Origin: Acetobacter syzygii
GTDB lineage: Bacteria; Pseudomonadota; Alphaproteobacteria; Acetobacterales; Acetobacteraceae
DNA: 64,000 nucleotides
Assembly (NCBI RefSeq): GCF_000964225.1
Contig: NZ_BAMZ01000027.1
Coordinates: forward strand, 1 to 64,000
Direction of reading: 5' to 3'
The stretch's first letter is position 1, and each line of letters starts with the position of its first letter. A model generated the notes under the pieces. That model was given only the letters and a program-made list of their open reading frames with translations. It ran no database searches and was not told the origin of the DNA. The position numbers and the translations under genes are program-made. This document shows, piece by piece, positions 8,660 through 18,685 of the stretch.

Positions 8660-10565
8660 CCGCGTTGGCCACGTTTTCGGGCGGCGGTGTTGTATGGTTG
8701 GAGGGGTCACGCAGCAGCGTATCGCGCATGATATTGCGGGCAAGAGGTGCGGCGGCATCTGCCCCGGCGTTGCCATGCTCAATTACGACCGACACAGCGT
8801 AGCGTGGAGCATCGTAGGGGGCAAAGCAGATAAACAGGGCGTGTGGCCGATATTCCCACGGCAGGTTGGCGGAATTAAAATGCCCGCTCTCACGCAGGGC
8901 GCGGGAGACATGGCGCACCTGAGCCGAGCCGGTCTTGCCCGCCATGGCCATGCCCGGCAGGTCCAACTGTGCTTTGGGGGCGGTGCCGTGGGGTTCGTTG
9001 ACCACTGCAAACATGCCCGCGCGTAAAGCCTGCAGGTATTTTTCCGGCATGTTCAGGCTGGGCCAGTTGTCCGGGTTTGCCATGGGGCTAAGTTCGCCGT
9101 TAACAGCGCGCATAAGGTGTGGCTGCACAGCCCGGCCCGTAGCCATACGTGCGGTATAGGTTGCCAGTTGCAGGGGTGTGACCTGAATGAACCCCTGCCC
9201 GATACCGCTGACAATGGTGTCCCCCCCATTCCAGTGGTGGTGGTGGGCCTGCCGCCATGCAGGGGTGGGAATAAGCCCGGAGCGGGTATGCGGCAGTTCA
9301 ATATCCAGCGGGACACCCAGCCCCATACGGTGGGCTGTCTGGGCTATGCGGTCCATGCCGATGCGGCGCGCTATTTCGTAAAAATAAACGTCGCAGGAGT
9401 ATTTGAGCGCAAGATGCAGGTCCACGGACCCATGCCCCCAGCGTGACCAGCAATGAAAACGTGTTCCCCCCACATCCAGATGACCGGGGCAGAATACCCG
9501 GTCAGTGGGGGAGACCAGCCCCGATTCCAGTGCCGCCATGGCTACGGCGGGTTTAAAGGTGGAACCCGGTGGGTACACGCCCGCTACGGCCTTGTTGATC
9601 AGCGGCGTGTGCTGGTTGTTGGTCCATTCAATCCACTGGGCATGGCTAACGCCGCTGTCAAAAAGGGAAGGGTCGAACGAAGGGGTGCTGACCATGGCCA
9701 GCACCTCGCCATTATGGCAGTCCATAACCACGGCGGAGGCAGTCTGGTCCCCTATGTGGTTGAGCACCCTTTGTTGCAGCCCGCGGTCTATGGTCAGGGA
9801 AATTTCTTCCCCCGGTACGCCTTCTTCACGGTTCAGTTCGGAAATCACGCGGCCCACGGCGTTGACTTCCATCTCGACCGAGCCTGCGGTGCCACGCAGT
9901 TTTTCGTCCTGATTCTGCTCTATGCCTGCCCGTCCGACCCGCATTCCGGGTAGGGCCAGCAGGGTGGAGTGGGCGACATCGTTCTCGTTAGGGGGGGCAA
10001 CATAGCCAATAATATGTGCCAGCAGTTCCCCCTCGGGGTAAACGCGGCGTGTCCCCACATCAATGAGCACACCGGGGAGGGACGGGGCATTGAGTTCAAT
10101 GCGCGCCATCTCATCCCACGAGAGGAAGTCCCGCAGCATAACAGGCACAAACCGGCGCTGGTGGCGCAGTTCGCGGGCTATGCGGTTGCGGTCGCGTTCA
10201 TCAAGCGGAATAAGGGCGGAAAAGCGCTCGATTATGCCGGTCACATCTGTTGTTTCCTCCGGCATAAGGAGGGCGCGCCAGTTTTCCTTATTATTGGCAA
10301 GGGCTATGCCATAACGGTCAACAATACGACCGCGTGGTGGGGCCAGCAGGCGTTTGCTAACCCGGTTATTGGCTGCCATGCGGGCGTAGTGGTCACCATC
10401 GTTGATCTGGATATGGTACAGGCGGCGGGCCAGTTCGCCCATGGCGCCAGCCTGCACAGCCATGCACAGCAGGGCGCGGCGGGTAAAAACACCGCGTGCC
10501 GGATCCTTCTGATCACGGATTGGCATTAAGCGGCGGTTGTCGCGTTTACGCCGCTTTAGCCACAT
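8643..10565 (-). CDS. mrdA: Penicillin-binding protein 2 (peptidoglycan D,D-transpeptidase)
   Basis: PBP2 crosslinks peptidoglycan during elongation. An N-terminal membrane anchor is followed by a dimerisation domain (about 60-230) and the transpeptidase domain. Catalytic motifs are intact: SxxK in PPGSTFKPA (near 325), SCD in YSCDVYFYE (near 380) and KTG in AGKTGSAQVR (near 550). The start is taken at 10565 (MWLKRRKRD, 640 residues) because a GGGAGG box lies about 7 bases upstream; an in-frame ATG at 10580 is poorer. It follows mreD closely and overlaps rodA. Confidence 0.94.
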   Translation of the reverse strand: MWLKRRKRDNRRLMPIRDQKDPARGVFTRRALLCMAVQAGAMGELARRLYHIQINDGDHYARMAANNRVSKRLLAPPRGRIVDRYGIALANNKENWRALLMPEETTDVTGIIERFSALIPLDERDRNRIARELRHQRRFVPVMLRDFLSWDEMARIELNAPSLPGVLIDVGTRRVYPEGELLAHIIGYVAPPNENDVAHSTLLALPGMRVGRAGIEQNQDEKLRGTAGSVEMEVNAVGRVISELNREEGVPGEEISLTIDRGLQQRVLNHIGDQTASAVVMDCHNGEVLAMVSTPSFDPSLFDSGVSHAQWIEWTNNQHTPLINKAVAGVYPPGSTFKPAVAMAALESGLVSPTDRVFCPGHLDVGGTRFHCWSRWGHGSVDLHLALKYSCDVYFYEIARRIGMDRIAQTAHRMGLGVPLDIELPHTRSGLIPTPAWRQAHHHHWNGGDTIVSGIGQGFIQVTPLQLATYTARMATGRAVQPHLMRAVNGELSPMANPDNWPSLNMPEKYLQALRAGMFAVVNEPHGTAPKAQLDLPGMAMAGKTGSAQVRHVSRALRESGHFNSANLPWEYRPHALFICFAPYDAPRYAVSVVIEHGNAGADAAAPLARNIMRDTLLRDPSNHTTPPPENVANADDSFE

Positions 10566-10584
10566 GGGAGTACCTCCCATGCGG

Positions 10585-11148
10585 TCATGGCGTGTCCTTC
10601 TCGTCCAGAATATGCAGGAACCACGAGAAAGTGGCGGAAAGCAACGGATAAACCCCTATGCAGAGCAAGGCTTCAAAAAAGGCAGGTGCCGGATCGAGCA
10701 GATGAAGGCGGAACAGGCAGGCAAGTGCCCACTGCAATGCTGCGGCTGCCGCTCCTACCAGTCCGAACAGGCACCAGACCAGTAAAAAATTCAGCCGCAT
10801 AAGGCCAAAACGGGCGTAGTTGCCAATTCCGTGCACCAATAAAAGAATAAAGGCGCTCACCCCCAACGGTGTAAACCCCACAAGATCCATAAAAAGTCCA
10901 AGCAGGAACACCGCCAGTGAGGGCATTCCCGATGGACGCCACACCGACCAGAAAAAAATTGTGTTGATAACAATGGCCGGGAGCAACTCTGCCGCTCCGG
11001 GAATGGTAACAGGGGCGGAGAAAAAAATAATGACCAGCGCCGTAAACACGGAGGGCAAAAGATGGCGCGCCGTACGGTCGAGTCGCTGGCGGGAGGTCAG
11101 TTGCGTTTCGGCGTTATGGTCCCAGCGGGGCTGATGAGGGTCAGACAT
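10585..11148 (-). CDS. mreD: Rod shape-determining protein MreD
   Basis: This 187-residue integral membrane protein has five or six predicted helices and lies between mreC and mrdA, 4 bases after mreC. MreD sequences are poorly conserved. The call rests on length, hydrophobic profile, the GLFMDLVGFTPLGVSAFILLL segment typical of MreD, and position. It belongs to the Rod complex at the inner membrane. The N-terminal 35 residues are polar and Arg-rich. Confidence 0.9.
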   Translation of the reverse strand: MSDPHQPRWDHNAETQLTSRQRLDRTARHLLPSVFTALVIIFFSAPVTIPGAAELLPAIVINTIFFWSVWRPSGMPSLAVFLLGLFMDLVGFTPLGVSAFILLLVHGIGNYARFGLMRLNFLLVWCLFGLVGAAAAALQWALACLFRLHLLDPAPAFFEALLCIGVYPLLSATFSWFLHILDEKDTP

Positions 11149-11152
11149 GGCG

Positions 11153-12118
11153 CTATCCCTCCTGCCCCGGACCCAGCAGTGTTTTAAAAGGCAGGGTCAG
11201 GGCACGGTGCGGACGGGTGAGCGGCACATGACCGGGGGCTTCGGGGGGTTCGATTTCGGATTGTCCAAAGTCGAACACGCGGAGCATGGTCAGCCGGTCC
11301 AGTCGGGCAAAAGGCTGCACCACGGGCTGGCCGGGGTGCAGGTAATGCACACTGCCTATGGGAATGCCGGAGGGGAATGCCCCAGCCTGATCGGATGTAA
11401 CAACCCGTTCACCCTCTATGGGGCGGGTATCCTGCGAGTAGTAGAGCAGGCGGGGCAGGGGGGAATTATCCCCCACCATAATAGCTGTGGCATGGCTGGA
11501 TTCCAGCTCCACGGGCAGGCGGCTGGCAATGTCGGTAATCAGCAGAATACGGGCCGCGTGCGCGCCAACCTCGGTTACGCGGCCAGCCAGCCCATTGGCG
11601 GCAAGGGCAATATTGCCTGTTTGCACACCGCTGCTTGTGCCAGCAACCAGCAATACAGCGCGCGCATAAATACCACCGCTATCTGCTACAACCCGACCTG
11701 TTACAAAGGCAGGTGTGGGTTCTGGTACCCAGTGCAGTTCGGTTTTAAGGGCATCGTTCTCCCGCGCGAGGGAGACCGCAACTTCGTACCACCGCCGGAG
11801 GTTGGCATTTTCCACGCTTAACCGGTGGTTTTCTTCGGACAGGTTGCGGGCTTCCTTTAACCCGTGGACCAGACGCTCGCTGTCAGTCTGTGTACGCGAG
11901 AGCAGATTCCAAAAGGGAGCCAGCACATCGGCTACACGCATCCGCGCCCTGTCGGCCAGCGGACGGTCCGCCTGCCCGGCAATAATGATCCCGACAGACA
12001 TGAGCAGCAGAACCGGAAGAACCAGTTTGCTCAGTGCCTGCCTTACCTGAATGGAAACCGGGACCATGGAAAACCGGATGCCCTTTATCTGACGGCATGA
12101 AGGACCAGACTCAGCCAT
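11153..12118 (-). CDS. mreC: Rod shape-determining protein MreC
   Basis: MreC is a bitopic periplasmic scaffold of the elongasome. After one membrane helix (LSKLVLPVLLLMSVGIIIA) there is a coiled coil (about 75-115, ERLVHGLKEARNLSEENHRL) and the beta-rich MreC core with VTEVGAHAARILLITD and the PLPRLLYY strand. The start is uncertain. ATG 12118 is used; ATG 12067 (MVPVSIQVRQ) fits the usual MreC N-terminus well, and TTG 12127 is also in frame. No site has a strong ribosome binding site. It lies 37 bases after mreB and 4 bases before mreD. Confidence 0.93.
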   Translation of the reverse strand: MAESGPSCRQIKGIRFSMVPVSIQVRQALSKLVLPVLLLMSVGIIIAGQADRPLADRARMRVADVLAPFWNLLSRTQTDSERLVHGLKEARNLSEENHRLSVENANLRRWYEVAVSLARENDALKTELHWVPEPTPAFVTGRVVADSGGIYARAVLLVAGTSSGVQTGNIALAANGLAGRVTEVGAHAARILLITDIASRLPVELESSHATAIMVGDNSPLPRLLYYSQDTRPIEGERVVTSDQAGAFPSGIPIGSVHYLHPGQPVVQPFARLDRLTMLRVFDFGQSEIEPPEAPGHVPLTRPHRALTLPFKTLLGPGQEG

Positions 12119-12155
12119 GTGCCGCAAATCATGGCCATGGCGATGAGCTGGGAGT

Positions 12156-13226
<1,071 letters not shown>

Positions 13227-13378
13227 CTACGCGACTGTGCGGAGGGGGTGGGTCAACAAAACGGACCCCAACGGTCGCTTGGGTCAATATGTTTGCACGG
13301 ATTACCGGGGCATAGCGAGGCAGACAAGCCCTTCGGCCATAAACTTCCGTATAATTTTCCTGTATGGGGCAGTGCCTG

Positions 13379-13414
13379 CCGTGCTCCTGAGGGTATTTGC
13401 CCTCAGGAGCACGG
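13379..13414 (-). terminator. Long stem-loop after leuA
   Basis: A perfect 15-bp inverted repeat (CCGTGCTCCTGAGGG, 6-base loop, CCCTCAGGAGCACGG) begins seven bases after the leuA stop. No clear T-run follows on the leuA strand, so it may be a weak terminator or an mRNA 3'-end stabiliser. Confidence 0.7.
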
Positions 13415-13420
13415 GTTTAC

Positions 13421-15010
13421 TCAGGCCATCAGGGCTTCCGGTGCCGTGCGGGCACGCTTGACCAGCAGTTTGTTCAGTGCGTGCACGTAAGCGCGTACGG
13501 CGGAAACAACGGTATCGGCATCCGCACCCTGACCATCGACCAGCTTGCCATCTTCTTCCAGACGGACCGTGGTGCGGGCCTGTGCGTCCGTGCCTTCCGT
13601 TACGGCACCAACCGAGAACAGCGCCAGCCGTGCATCGTGCGGAAAAGCCTGCCGCAGTGCGTTAAAGGCGGCATCTACCGGACCATTCCCGGCAGCGCTG
13701 GTCTGCACAGTTTTGCCATCGACCAGAATGCTCAGATCGACATGGGAGGGCTTGCCGGAAGCGGATGTCAGGCTCAGGGCTGCAAACCGGATATGGTCGT
13801 GGTCACGGGCTTCGTCATCAACCAGTGCGACAATATCTTCATCGTAAACAACCTTTTTACGGTCAGCCAAGTCCTTGAAGCGGGAGAAGGCTTCGTTCAG
13901 GCGGATGTCATCCATGTCTGCATAACCCAGCGCCTTGAGCTTGTCGCGGAAGGCCGCACGGCCAGAATGTTTGCCCATGACCAGCGCAGAACGGCTCCAG
14001 CCCACGCTCTCGGGGGTCATGATCTCGTAGGTTGCGGCGTTTTTCAGCACCCCATCCTGATGAATGCCACTTTCATGGGCAAAGGCGTTGCGGCCCACAA
14101 TGGCTTTGTTGGGCTGTACGTCAAAGCTGGTGATGGTGGCCAACATGCGCGAGACCTTGAGCAGGTCCGTGGTTTTGATGCCGGTGTTAAAGGGGTACTG
14201 GTCGTGGCGGGTGCGCAGCGCCATGACAATTTCTTCCAACGCAGCGTTGCCTGCACGTTCGCCAATGCCGTTAATGGTACATTCCACCTGCCTGGCGCCG
14301 CCCCGCAGGGATGCCAGTGTGTTGGCAACGCCCAGCCCCAGATCGTTATGGTTATGGGCGGAAAAAATGACCTGATCCGCACCGGGTACGCGTTCGCGCA
14401 CCATGGAAAAGATTTTTTCCATATCTTCAGGGGTGGCGTAACCAACCGTATCGGGGATGTTGATGGTGGTTGCCCCAGCTTTGATTGCGGCTTCCACGCA
14501 GCGGCACAAAAAGTCCGGATCGGTGCGCGACCCGTCTTCGGCAGACCATTCCACATCGTCCGTCAGGTTGCGTGCAGCCGTATTCCCTGCGGTAATCAGC
14601 TCCAGAACAGTCTCTGGCTCCATGCGCAACTTGTACTTCATGTGCAGCGGGGAGGTGGAGATAAAGTTGTGAATCCGCTTGCGTTCGGCTGGGGCCAATG
14701 CCTCGCCAGCAGCGGCAATGTCTTTGGCACCACCACTGCGGGCCAGTGCGCAGATCACGACCCCTTTGGTGTTGCGGGCAATCTCGTTAACCGATTCAAA
14801 ATCGCCTTTGGAGGCCACGGGAAAACCCGCCTCAATCACATCCACACCCAAGGTTGCCAGTGCTTCGGCCATGCGCAGTTTTTCGGCCAGATTCATGGAA
14901 AAACCGGGGGACTGTTCGCCATCACGCAAAGTGGTGTCAAAAATAATAACACGGTCGGGCGTCATGCGGCCAAAAGACGGGTGATTAAAGCTGGACTGAT
15001 CAGCAGACAT
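13421..15010 (-). CDS. leuA: 2-isopropylmalate synthase
   Basis: LeuA condenses acetyl-CoA with 2-oxoisovalerate, the first committed step of leucine synthesis. The 529 residues show the HMGL-like catalytic domain starting with VIIFDTTLRDGEQSPGFSM (near 25), the metal-binding FSAHNHNDLGLG (near 220), the family signature INGIGERAGNAALEE, then a linker and the C-terminal LeuA allosteric domain (about 390-515) that binds leucine. An AGGAA box is 8 bases upstream of the ATG. The gene stands alone and is preceded by a 317-base leader with a possible attenuator, so both feedback inhibition and transcriptional attenuation are likely. Confidence 0.96.
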   Translation of the reverse strand: MSADQSSFNHPSFGRMTPDRVIIFDTTLRDGEQSPGFSMNLAEKLRMAEALATLGVDVIEAGFPVASKGDFESVNEIARNTKGVVICALARSGGAKDIAAAGEALAPAERKRIHNFISTSPLHMKYKLRMEPETVLELITAGNTAARNLTDDVEWSAEDGSRTDPDFLCRCVEAAIKAGATTINIPDTVGYATPEDMEKIFSMVRERVPGADQVIFSAHNHNDLGLGVANTLASLRGGARQVECTINGIGERAGNAALEEIVMALRTRHDQYPFNTGIKTTDLLKVSRMLATITSFDVQPNKAIVGRNAFAHESGIHQDGVLKNAATYEIMTPESVGWSRSALVMGKHSGRAAFRDKLKALGYADMDDIRLNEAFSRFKDLADRKKVVYDEDIVALVDDEARDHDHIRFAALSLTSASGKPSHVDLSILVDGKTVQTSAAGNGPVDAAFNALRQAFPHDARLALFSVGAVTEGTDAQARTTVRLEEDGKLVDGQGADADTVVSAVRAYVHALNKLLVKRARTAPEALMA

Positions 15011-15327
15011 GGAAATGTTCCTGAATTATTCTGGTCTGGCGCGGCCAAAGGCTTGTCACGCCTTATAATTTGCCTGTGCTGCACACAGGCGCTCTCACTT
15101 GCAAAACCCCCTGGGCGGCGGCGGCGCGTAGCCAGCCTGATCGCTCAGGGGCAGATAAGTCGAAGGAGAAGGTCCAGACGAAAGGCCACGCCGCCCTGAG
15201 CCGCTGTTACGCGGGTCTTTAGGGAATCGGACATGAACCGGTCGGAAATCATGCCCAACACAATACCGTCCTGTTTTGTTAGCGCAACAGGAAAATGACT
15301 CGCGGCGGCATTTAAGATTTTTGCGCT
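15011..15327 (-). promoter_or_regulatory. leuA leader region, possible attenuator
   Basis: This 317-base stretch separates heme A synthase from leuA, both on the minus strand. It holds a short Leu-rich reading frame (15252-15145). Complementary segments lie around and after it: GGGCGGCG inside the frame against CGCCGCCC about 60 bases on, and CCCCTG at the frame's stop against CAGGGG just before GTTTT. A separate perfect hairpin, GCCTGTG-TGCAG-CACAGGC, is closer to leuA. Mutually exclusive pairings of this sort suit transcription attenuation. I read this by eye; a folding calculation is needed. Confidence 0.45.
15145..15252 (-). CDS. Candidate leucine leader peptide of leuA
   Basis: A 35-codon frame (29 from the inner ATG at 15234) ends RLDLLLRLICP: five of seven consecutive codons after the Arg are Leu apart from one Asp and one Arg, and Ile follows. 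The stop sits at a possible terminator arm, 134 bases before leuA. Clustered codons for the pathway's end product are the hallmark of amino-acid attenuation leaders, known for leu operons in proteobacteria. Against it: neither start has a clear ribosome binding site, and an overlapping frame that is Pro-rich at its end (to 15095) is also open, though without a good nearby start. Confidence 0.45.
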   Translation of the reverse strand: MISDRFMSDSLKTRVTAAQGGVAFRLDLLLRLICP

Positions 15328-16410
15328 TTAGCCCTGCGGTCTGCCACGCCGCAGCGTGTGCAGCACATACAGCATGACTCCAAGCAGAACCGCGGCAAAG
15401 GTCTGGTGCACAGCACCTGCCCATACCGGCACAACCAGTAGCAGAGTGGTTACACCCAGCCCATACTGGACCAACACCGCCCAGCCGAGCAGAATAATGC
15501 CATTCTGGGCCTGTGGGCCAAGCCCTGCTTCACGCCGCAGACCAGCCAGCAGAACCGCGCCAATGCTGAGTGCGGTCAGGGTTGCCAGCAGCCGGTGGTC
15601 AAACTGAATGGCGGCCTTGTTGGCTACCCAGTTCATCCAGAGTGGGGAGAGCTGGGTATAATCGGCGGGAATGAGGTGCCCGTCCATGAGCGGGAATGTG
15701 TTGAACAAAAAGCCTGCATGGGTGCCAGCCGTAAAGCCGCCCGCAATAATGGTTACGCATAGCAGCCCGATGCTCAGGCAGGCCAGACGCTTGGTCAGCT
15801 TGACACCTGGCGTAAAGGGCGTGGGTTCGGGCTGGGGCCAGCGGATGGAAAAGGCTGTCCACAAAATGGCACCGTACAGCAGCAGGGCGGCACTCAGGTG
15901 CAGTACGAGTCGAACAGGTTCAACCGCCGTGCTGTTGGCCCTAAAGCCCGAGGCAACCATAAACCAGCCAATGGCCCCTTGCAGCGCACCCAGCACAAAA
16001 AACAGGAACAGGCGGGCAGCCAGCCTGCGGGTGATCATCCCCCGGATAACAAACCAGACCAGAGGTGCTAGCAGGACAAGCCCCATAAGCCTGCCCCAGA
16101 ACCGATGAATCCACTCGGCCCAGAAGATTTTCTGGAATCCTTCCAGCCCAAATCCTTCATGCTGGAGGTGGTATTGGGGAATGGTCTTATACAGCGCAAA
16201 CAGTCGCTCCCACTCCGCATGGGAGAGGGGAGGAATCATGCCGCTTACGGGTTGCCAGTCCATAATGGACAGGCCAGAGCCGGTCAGGCGGGTCACGCCA
16301 CCAATGGCAATCATGCCCAGTAACATAAAACACAGGAGGAACAGCCAGCCAGAGATCAGGCGGCGGTGGGCAGGCGTCATGTCTTGCTGGCGCTGGGGCG
16401 TGGTGGGCAT
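15328..16410 (-). CDS. ctaA: Heme A synthase (COX15/CtaA)
   Basis: This 360-residue inner-membrane protein has eight predicted helices in two similar halves and oxidises heme O to heme A. It shows the family sequences [21 protein letters not shown] (near 40) and a second-half [15 protein letters not shown] with a conserved His. Its likely client is the ubiquinol oxidase at 32-36 kb, which in some Acetobacter carries heme A (cytochrome ba3, formerly a1). No protoheme farnesyltransferase gene is next to it. An in-frame ATG at residue 11 is an alternative start. Confidence 0.93.
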   Translation of the reverse strand: MPTTPQRQQDMTPAHRRLISGWLFLLCFMLLGMIAIGGVTRLTGSGLSIMDWQPVSGMIPPLSHAEWERLFALYKTIPQYHLQHEGFGLEGFQKIFWAEWIHRFWGRLMGLVLLAPLVWFVIRGMITRRLAARLFLFFVLGALQGAIGWFMVASGFRANSTAVEPVRLVLHLSAALLLYGAILWTAFSIRWPQPEPTPFTPGVKLTKRLACLSIGLLCVTIIAGGFTAGTHAGFLFNTFPLMDGHLIPADYTQLSPLWMNWVANKAAIQFDHRLLATLTALSIGAVLLAGLRREAGLGPQAQNGIILLGWAVLVQYGLGVTTLLLVVPVWAGAVHQTFAAVLLGVMLYVLHTLRRGRPQG

Positions 16411-16498
16411 GGCACTCTTTTGCGCTGGGGTTAAACTTTATGGCTAGGGTTTACAGCCAGCTTGCGGGCTGCGGCAAGAAGATGCTAGCGCCCAAAGG

Positions 16499-17179
16499 AT
16501 GGAACCAGCCCCTCCTGCACCGGATCGCTCCTTCAGGGTGTTGTGCAAACCTTTGCTTATGCTGCTTATTCTGGTGGTGGGGGCTATAGGATTGCGGCAT
16601 ATCCCGGCCTTGCAGCATGTGCTGGACAGCACGGATATGCTGCGTGCGGGGCTTTGGGGGCGCTTTGTGTTTGTGGCGGGTGCGTCGCTCTGGTGCGCTT
16701 TTGGTCTGCCGCGGCAGGCTGCCGGTTTTGCCGCCGGGCTGACGTATGGCGTGGCCGAAGGGCTTGCCATGATCACCGTGGCTTCTACATTAGGGTGTGT
16801 GGCCGGTTTTTTGTGGGCCCGATGGGGTGGTCGTTCTTGGGCGCAGGCACGCCTTGGACCACGGTTTGGAAAACTTGATGCGTTTCTGACCCATAAGCCC
16901 TTCCTGAGTATTCTTACATTGCGCCTTCTGCCGGTTGGGTCAGCCTTGCTGCTTAATCTGCTTGGGGGCGTTTCTGGCATGGCCCTGTGGCCATTTGTTG
17001 CGGCAACCCTGCTGGGGGCTTTGCCCCAGAATGCCGTTGTGGTGCTTTTGGGCGCAGGCGTGCAGGTGGGGGCTGGCTGGCAGTATGGTGCCGGAGCCTT
17101 GCTGTTTGCGTTATCTGCCGGGTTGGGGGTGTGGTTGTGGCGCCATGCCCGTATTGCTGCGGCCAGCACACAAAGCTAG
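16499..17179 (+). CDS. TVP38/TMEM64-family membrane protein
   Basis: A 226-residue integral membrane protein with about six hydrophobic segments. The central part has the features of the TVP38/DedA-like (SNARE-associated/VTT) domain: LPRQAAGFAAGLTYG, the GFLWARWGGRSWAQ loop and the LTLRLLPVGSALLLNLLGG stretch with Arg inside a hydrophobic segment. Members are thought to move or scramble lipids, but no specific substrate can be named. It is divergent from ctaA. The ribosome binding site is poor, so the start may be further downstream. Confidence 0.75.
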   Translation: MEPAPPAPDRSFRVLCKPLLMLLILVVGAIGLRHIPALQHVLDSTDMLRAGLWGRFVFVAGASLWCAFGLPRQAAGFAAGLTYGVAEGLAMITVASTLGCVAGFLWARWGGRSWAQARLGPRFGKLDAFLTHKPFLSILTLRLLPVGSALLLNLLGGVSGMALWPFVAATLLGALPQNAVVVLLGAGVQVGAGWQYGAGALLFALSAGLGVWLWRHARIAAASTQS

Positions 17180-17318
17180 GCCCGCCAGCATGGCACTATG
17201 GGGCTGAGGGTGTGTTGCCAGCCTGTGCCCGACCTAGGTTCCCCATTACGGCTTCATTCAGTGGGATAATATTTTTGCTGTTTTTACGGTATACGACAAA
17301 TCTGGAGGGCCGGGTCTG

Positions 17319-18593
17319 ATGCCTTCTTCCATTGCACAGCCCTCTGCGGGGCAGGCTGCGACAAAGCCTGTTTTTGCCAATGGGGTGCCGGGGTGGTTTT
17401 CGCTGCTGCTGGGGTTTTTAACTGCCGTTGGCCCCATTTCTACCGATATTTACCTCCCCGCCTTTCCAGCCATGGAGCAAAGTTTTCATACTAGTGCGGG
17501 TAATGTGCAGTTTACGTTGGCAGTCTGGTTTGTCGGGCTTGCCATCGGGCAGTTGAGTGTTGGTCCGCTGGCGGACAGGTATGGCCGCCGTATGCCCCTG
17601 CTGGTGGGTAACGCACTGTATGCCGTGGCTTCTGCCATTTGCGCGTTTGCGCCGGATGTAACCACTTTTTCCGTTGCCCGCTTTGTTGCTTCGGTTGGAG
17701 CATCGGCCAGTCTGGTCGTGCCTACGGCCTGCGTGCGGGACGTGGTGTCCGACCGGGCCGCAGGGGCGCGTATGATGTCCCGCCTGATCATGGTTATGGG
17801 GGTGGTGCCTATTCTGGCTCCCATGCTGGGGGGGCTGGTTGTGGAGTTTGTCTCATGGCGGATCATCTTCTGGGCGTCTGCGGTTTATGGCGTGGTGTGT
17901 GTTGCTCTGGTCCTGTGGATTCTGCCCGAAACACTGCCGTACCAGAAGCGACAGGCTCTTTCCCCCATGACGCTGGTAACCCGCTACGTAACGCTGCTGT
18001 GGGATAAAGGGTATGGGATTTACGCGATGATGACCGCGTTCTCGACCTTCATGTCTTTTAGCTACCTTACGGCGGCTCCGTTTGTATTTGTGCAGCTTTT
18101 CCATTTTTCCCCCCTGCATTTTTCCATGCTGTTCGGGGTTATGTCGGTCTTTATGATCGGGGCATCCCAGGTCAATGGGTTGCTGGTTGGGCGGGTGGAC
18201 CCCGGGCGTCTGCTGTATGGCGCGGTGGCCATGGCGGTTCTGGGAACGGTGCTTATGGTGGGGGTAAGCGTGTGGTCTGTCTGGTATGCATCTGCTGCCA
18301 GCCGCGAGTACGAGGTCTGGCTGCTTATTGGCACCATGGTGCTGGCGCTGGCGCCGACAGGTATTATTTTCCCCAATGCCATGACCATGGCTCTGGCTGA
18401 CCATCCTGCCCAGGCTGGGGCTGCCTCTGCGCTGGCGGGAACACTGCAATATGTGCTGGGTGCATTGGCTGGGGTGGTGGTAGGGCAGTTTGCAGCCACA
18501 TCTTCGTTACCAATGGCTGGCTGTATGTGCTTTGGTGCGGTTATGATGCTGTGTATGCATGTGTTCCGCCCGGCAGATCGGGTGGTTGCCTGA
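17319..18593 (+). CDS. MFS drug-resistance transporter, Bcr/CflA type
   Basis: A 424-residue, 12-helix major facilitator. Motif A-like GPLADRYGRRMPLLVG lies after TM2 (near 85), and the N-terminal PISTDIYLPAFPAMEQSF is the characteristic Bcr/CflA start. Proton-driven export of drugs or small metabolites across the inner membrane is expected. A GGAGGG box precedes the ATG. The gene stands alone, with a 140-bp gap upstream and a hybrid kinase gene downstream on the same strand. Confidence 0.88.
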   Translation: MPSSIAQPSAGQAATKPVFANGVPGWFSLLLGFLTAVGPISTDIYLPAFPAMEQSFHTSAGNVQFTLAVWFVGLAIGQLSVGPLADRYGRRMPLLVGNALYAVASAICAFAPDVTTFSVARFVASVGASASLVVPTACVRDVVSDRAAGARMMSRLIMVMGVVPILAPMLGGLVVEFVSWRIIFWASAVYGVVCVALVLWILPETLPYQKRQALSPMTLVTRYVTLLWDKGYGIYAMMTAFSTFMSFSYLTAAPFVFVQLFHFSPLHFSMLFGVMSVFMIGASQVNGLLVGRVDPGRLLYGAVAMAVLGTVLMVGVSVWSVWYASAASREYEVWLLIGTMVLALAPTGIIFPNAMTMALADHPAQAGAASALAGTLQYVLGALAGVVVGQFAATSSLPMAGCMCFGAVMMLCMHVFRPADRVVA

Positions 18594-18685
18594 TCCTGCA
18601 TGGGCTGCCATGCCTTGCCCGGTAAGGATCAAGCTGTCATGCCGGTGCAGTGTGGCGGTACATAGGAATGGGGAGCGTGCCTGAC

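Noticed and set aside
13397-15199. 600-codon plus-strand open frame opposite leuA
   Set aside because: It is the complement of a fully supported leuA gene; the translation has no family features and is a composition effect of GC-rich codons.
15095-15300. Pro-rich minus-strand frame (ending APPPPRGFCK) as a gene
   Set aside because: It overlaps the Leu-rich frame, has no start codon close to its coding-like part and would need a start inside ctaA.
18594-18640. Inverted repeat after the MFS gene (TGATCC/GGATCA with inner GCATGG/CCATGC)
   Set aside because: Weak, branched and without a T-run; not enough to call a terminator.
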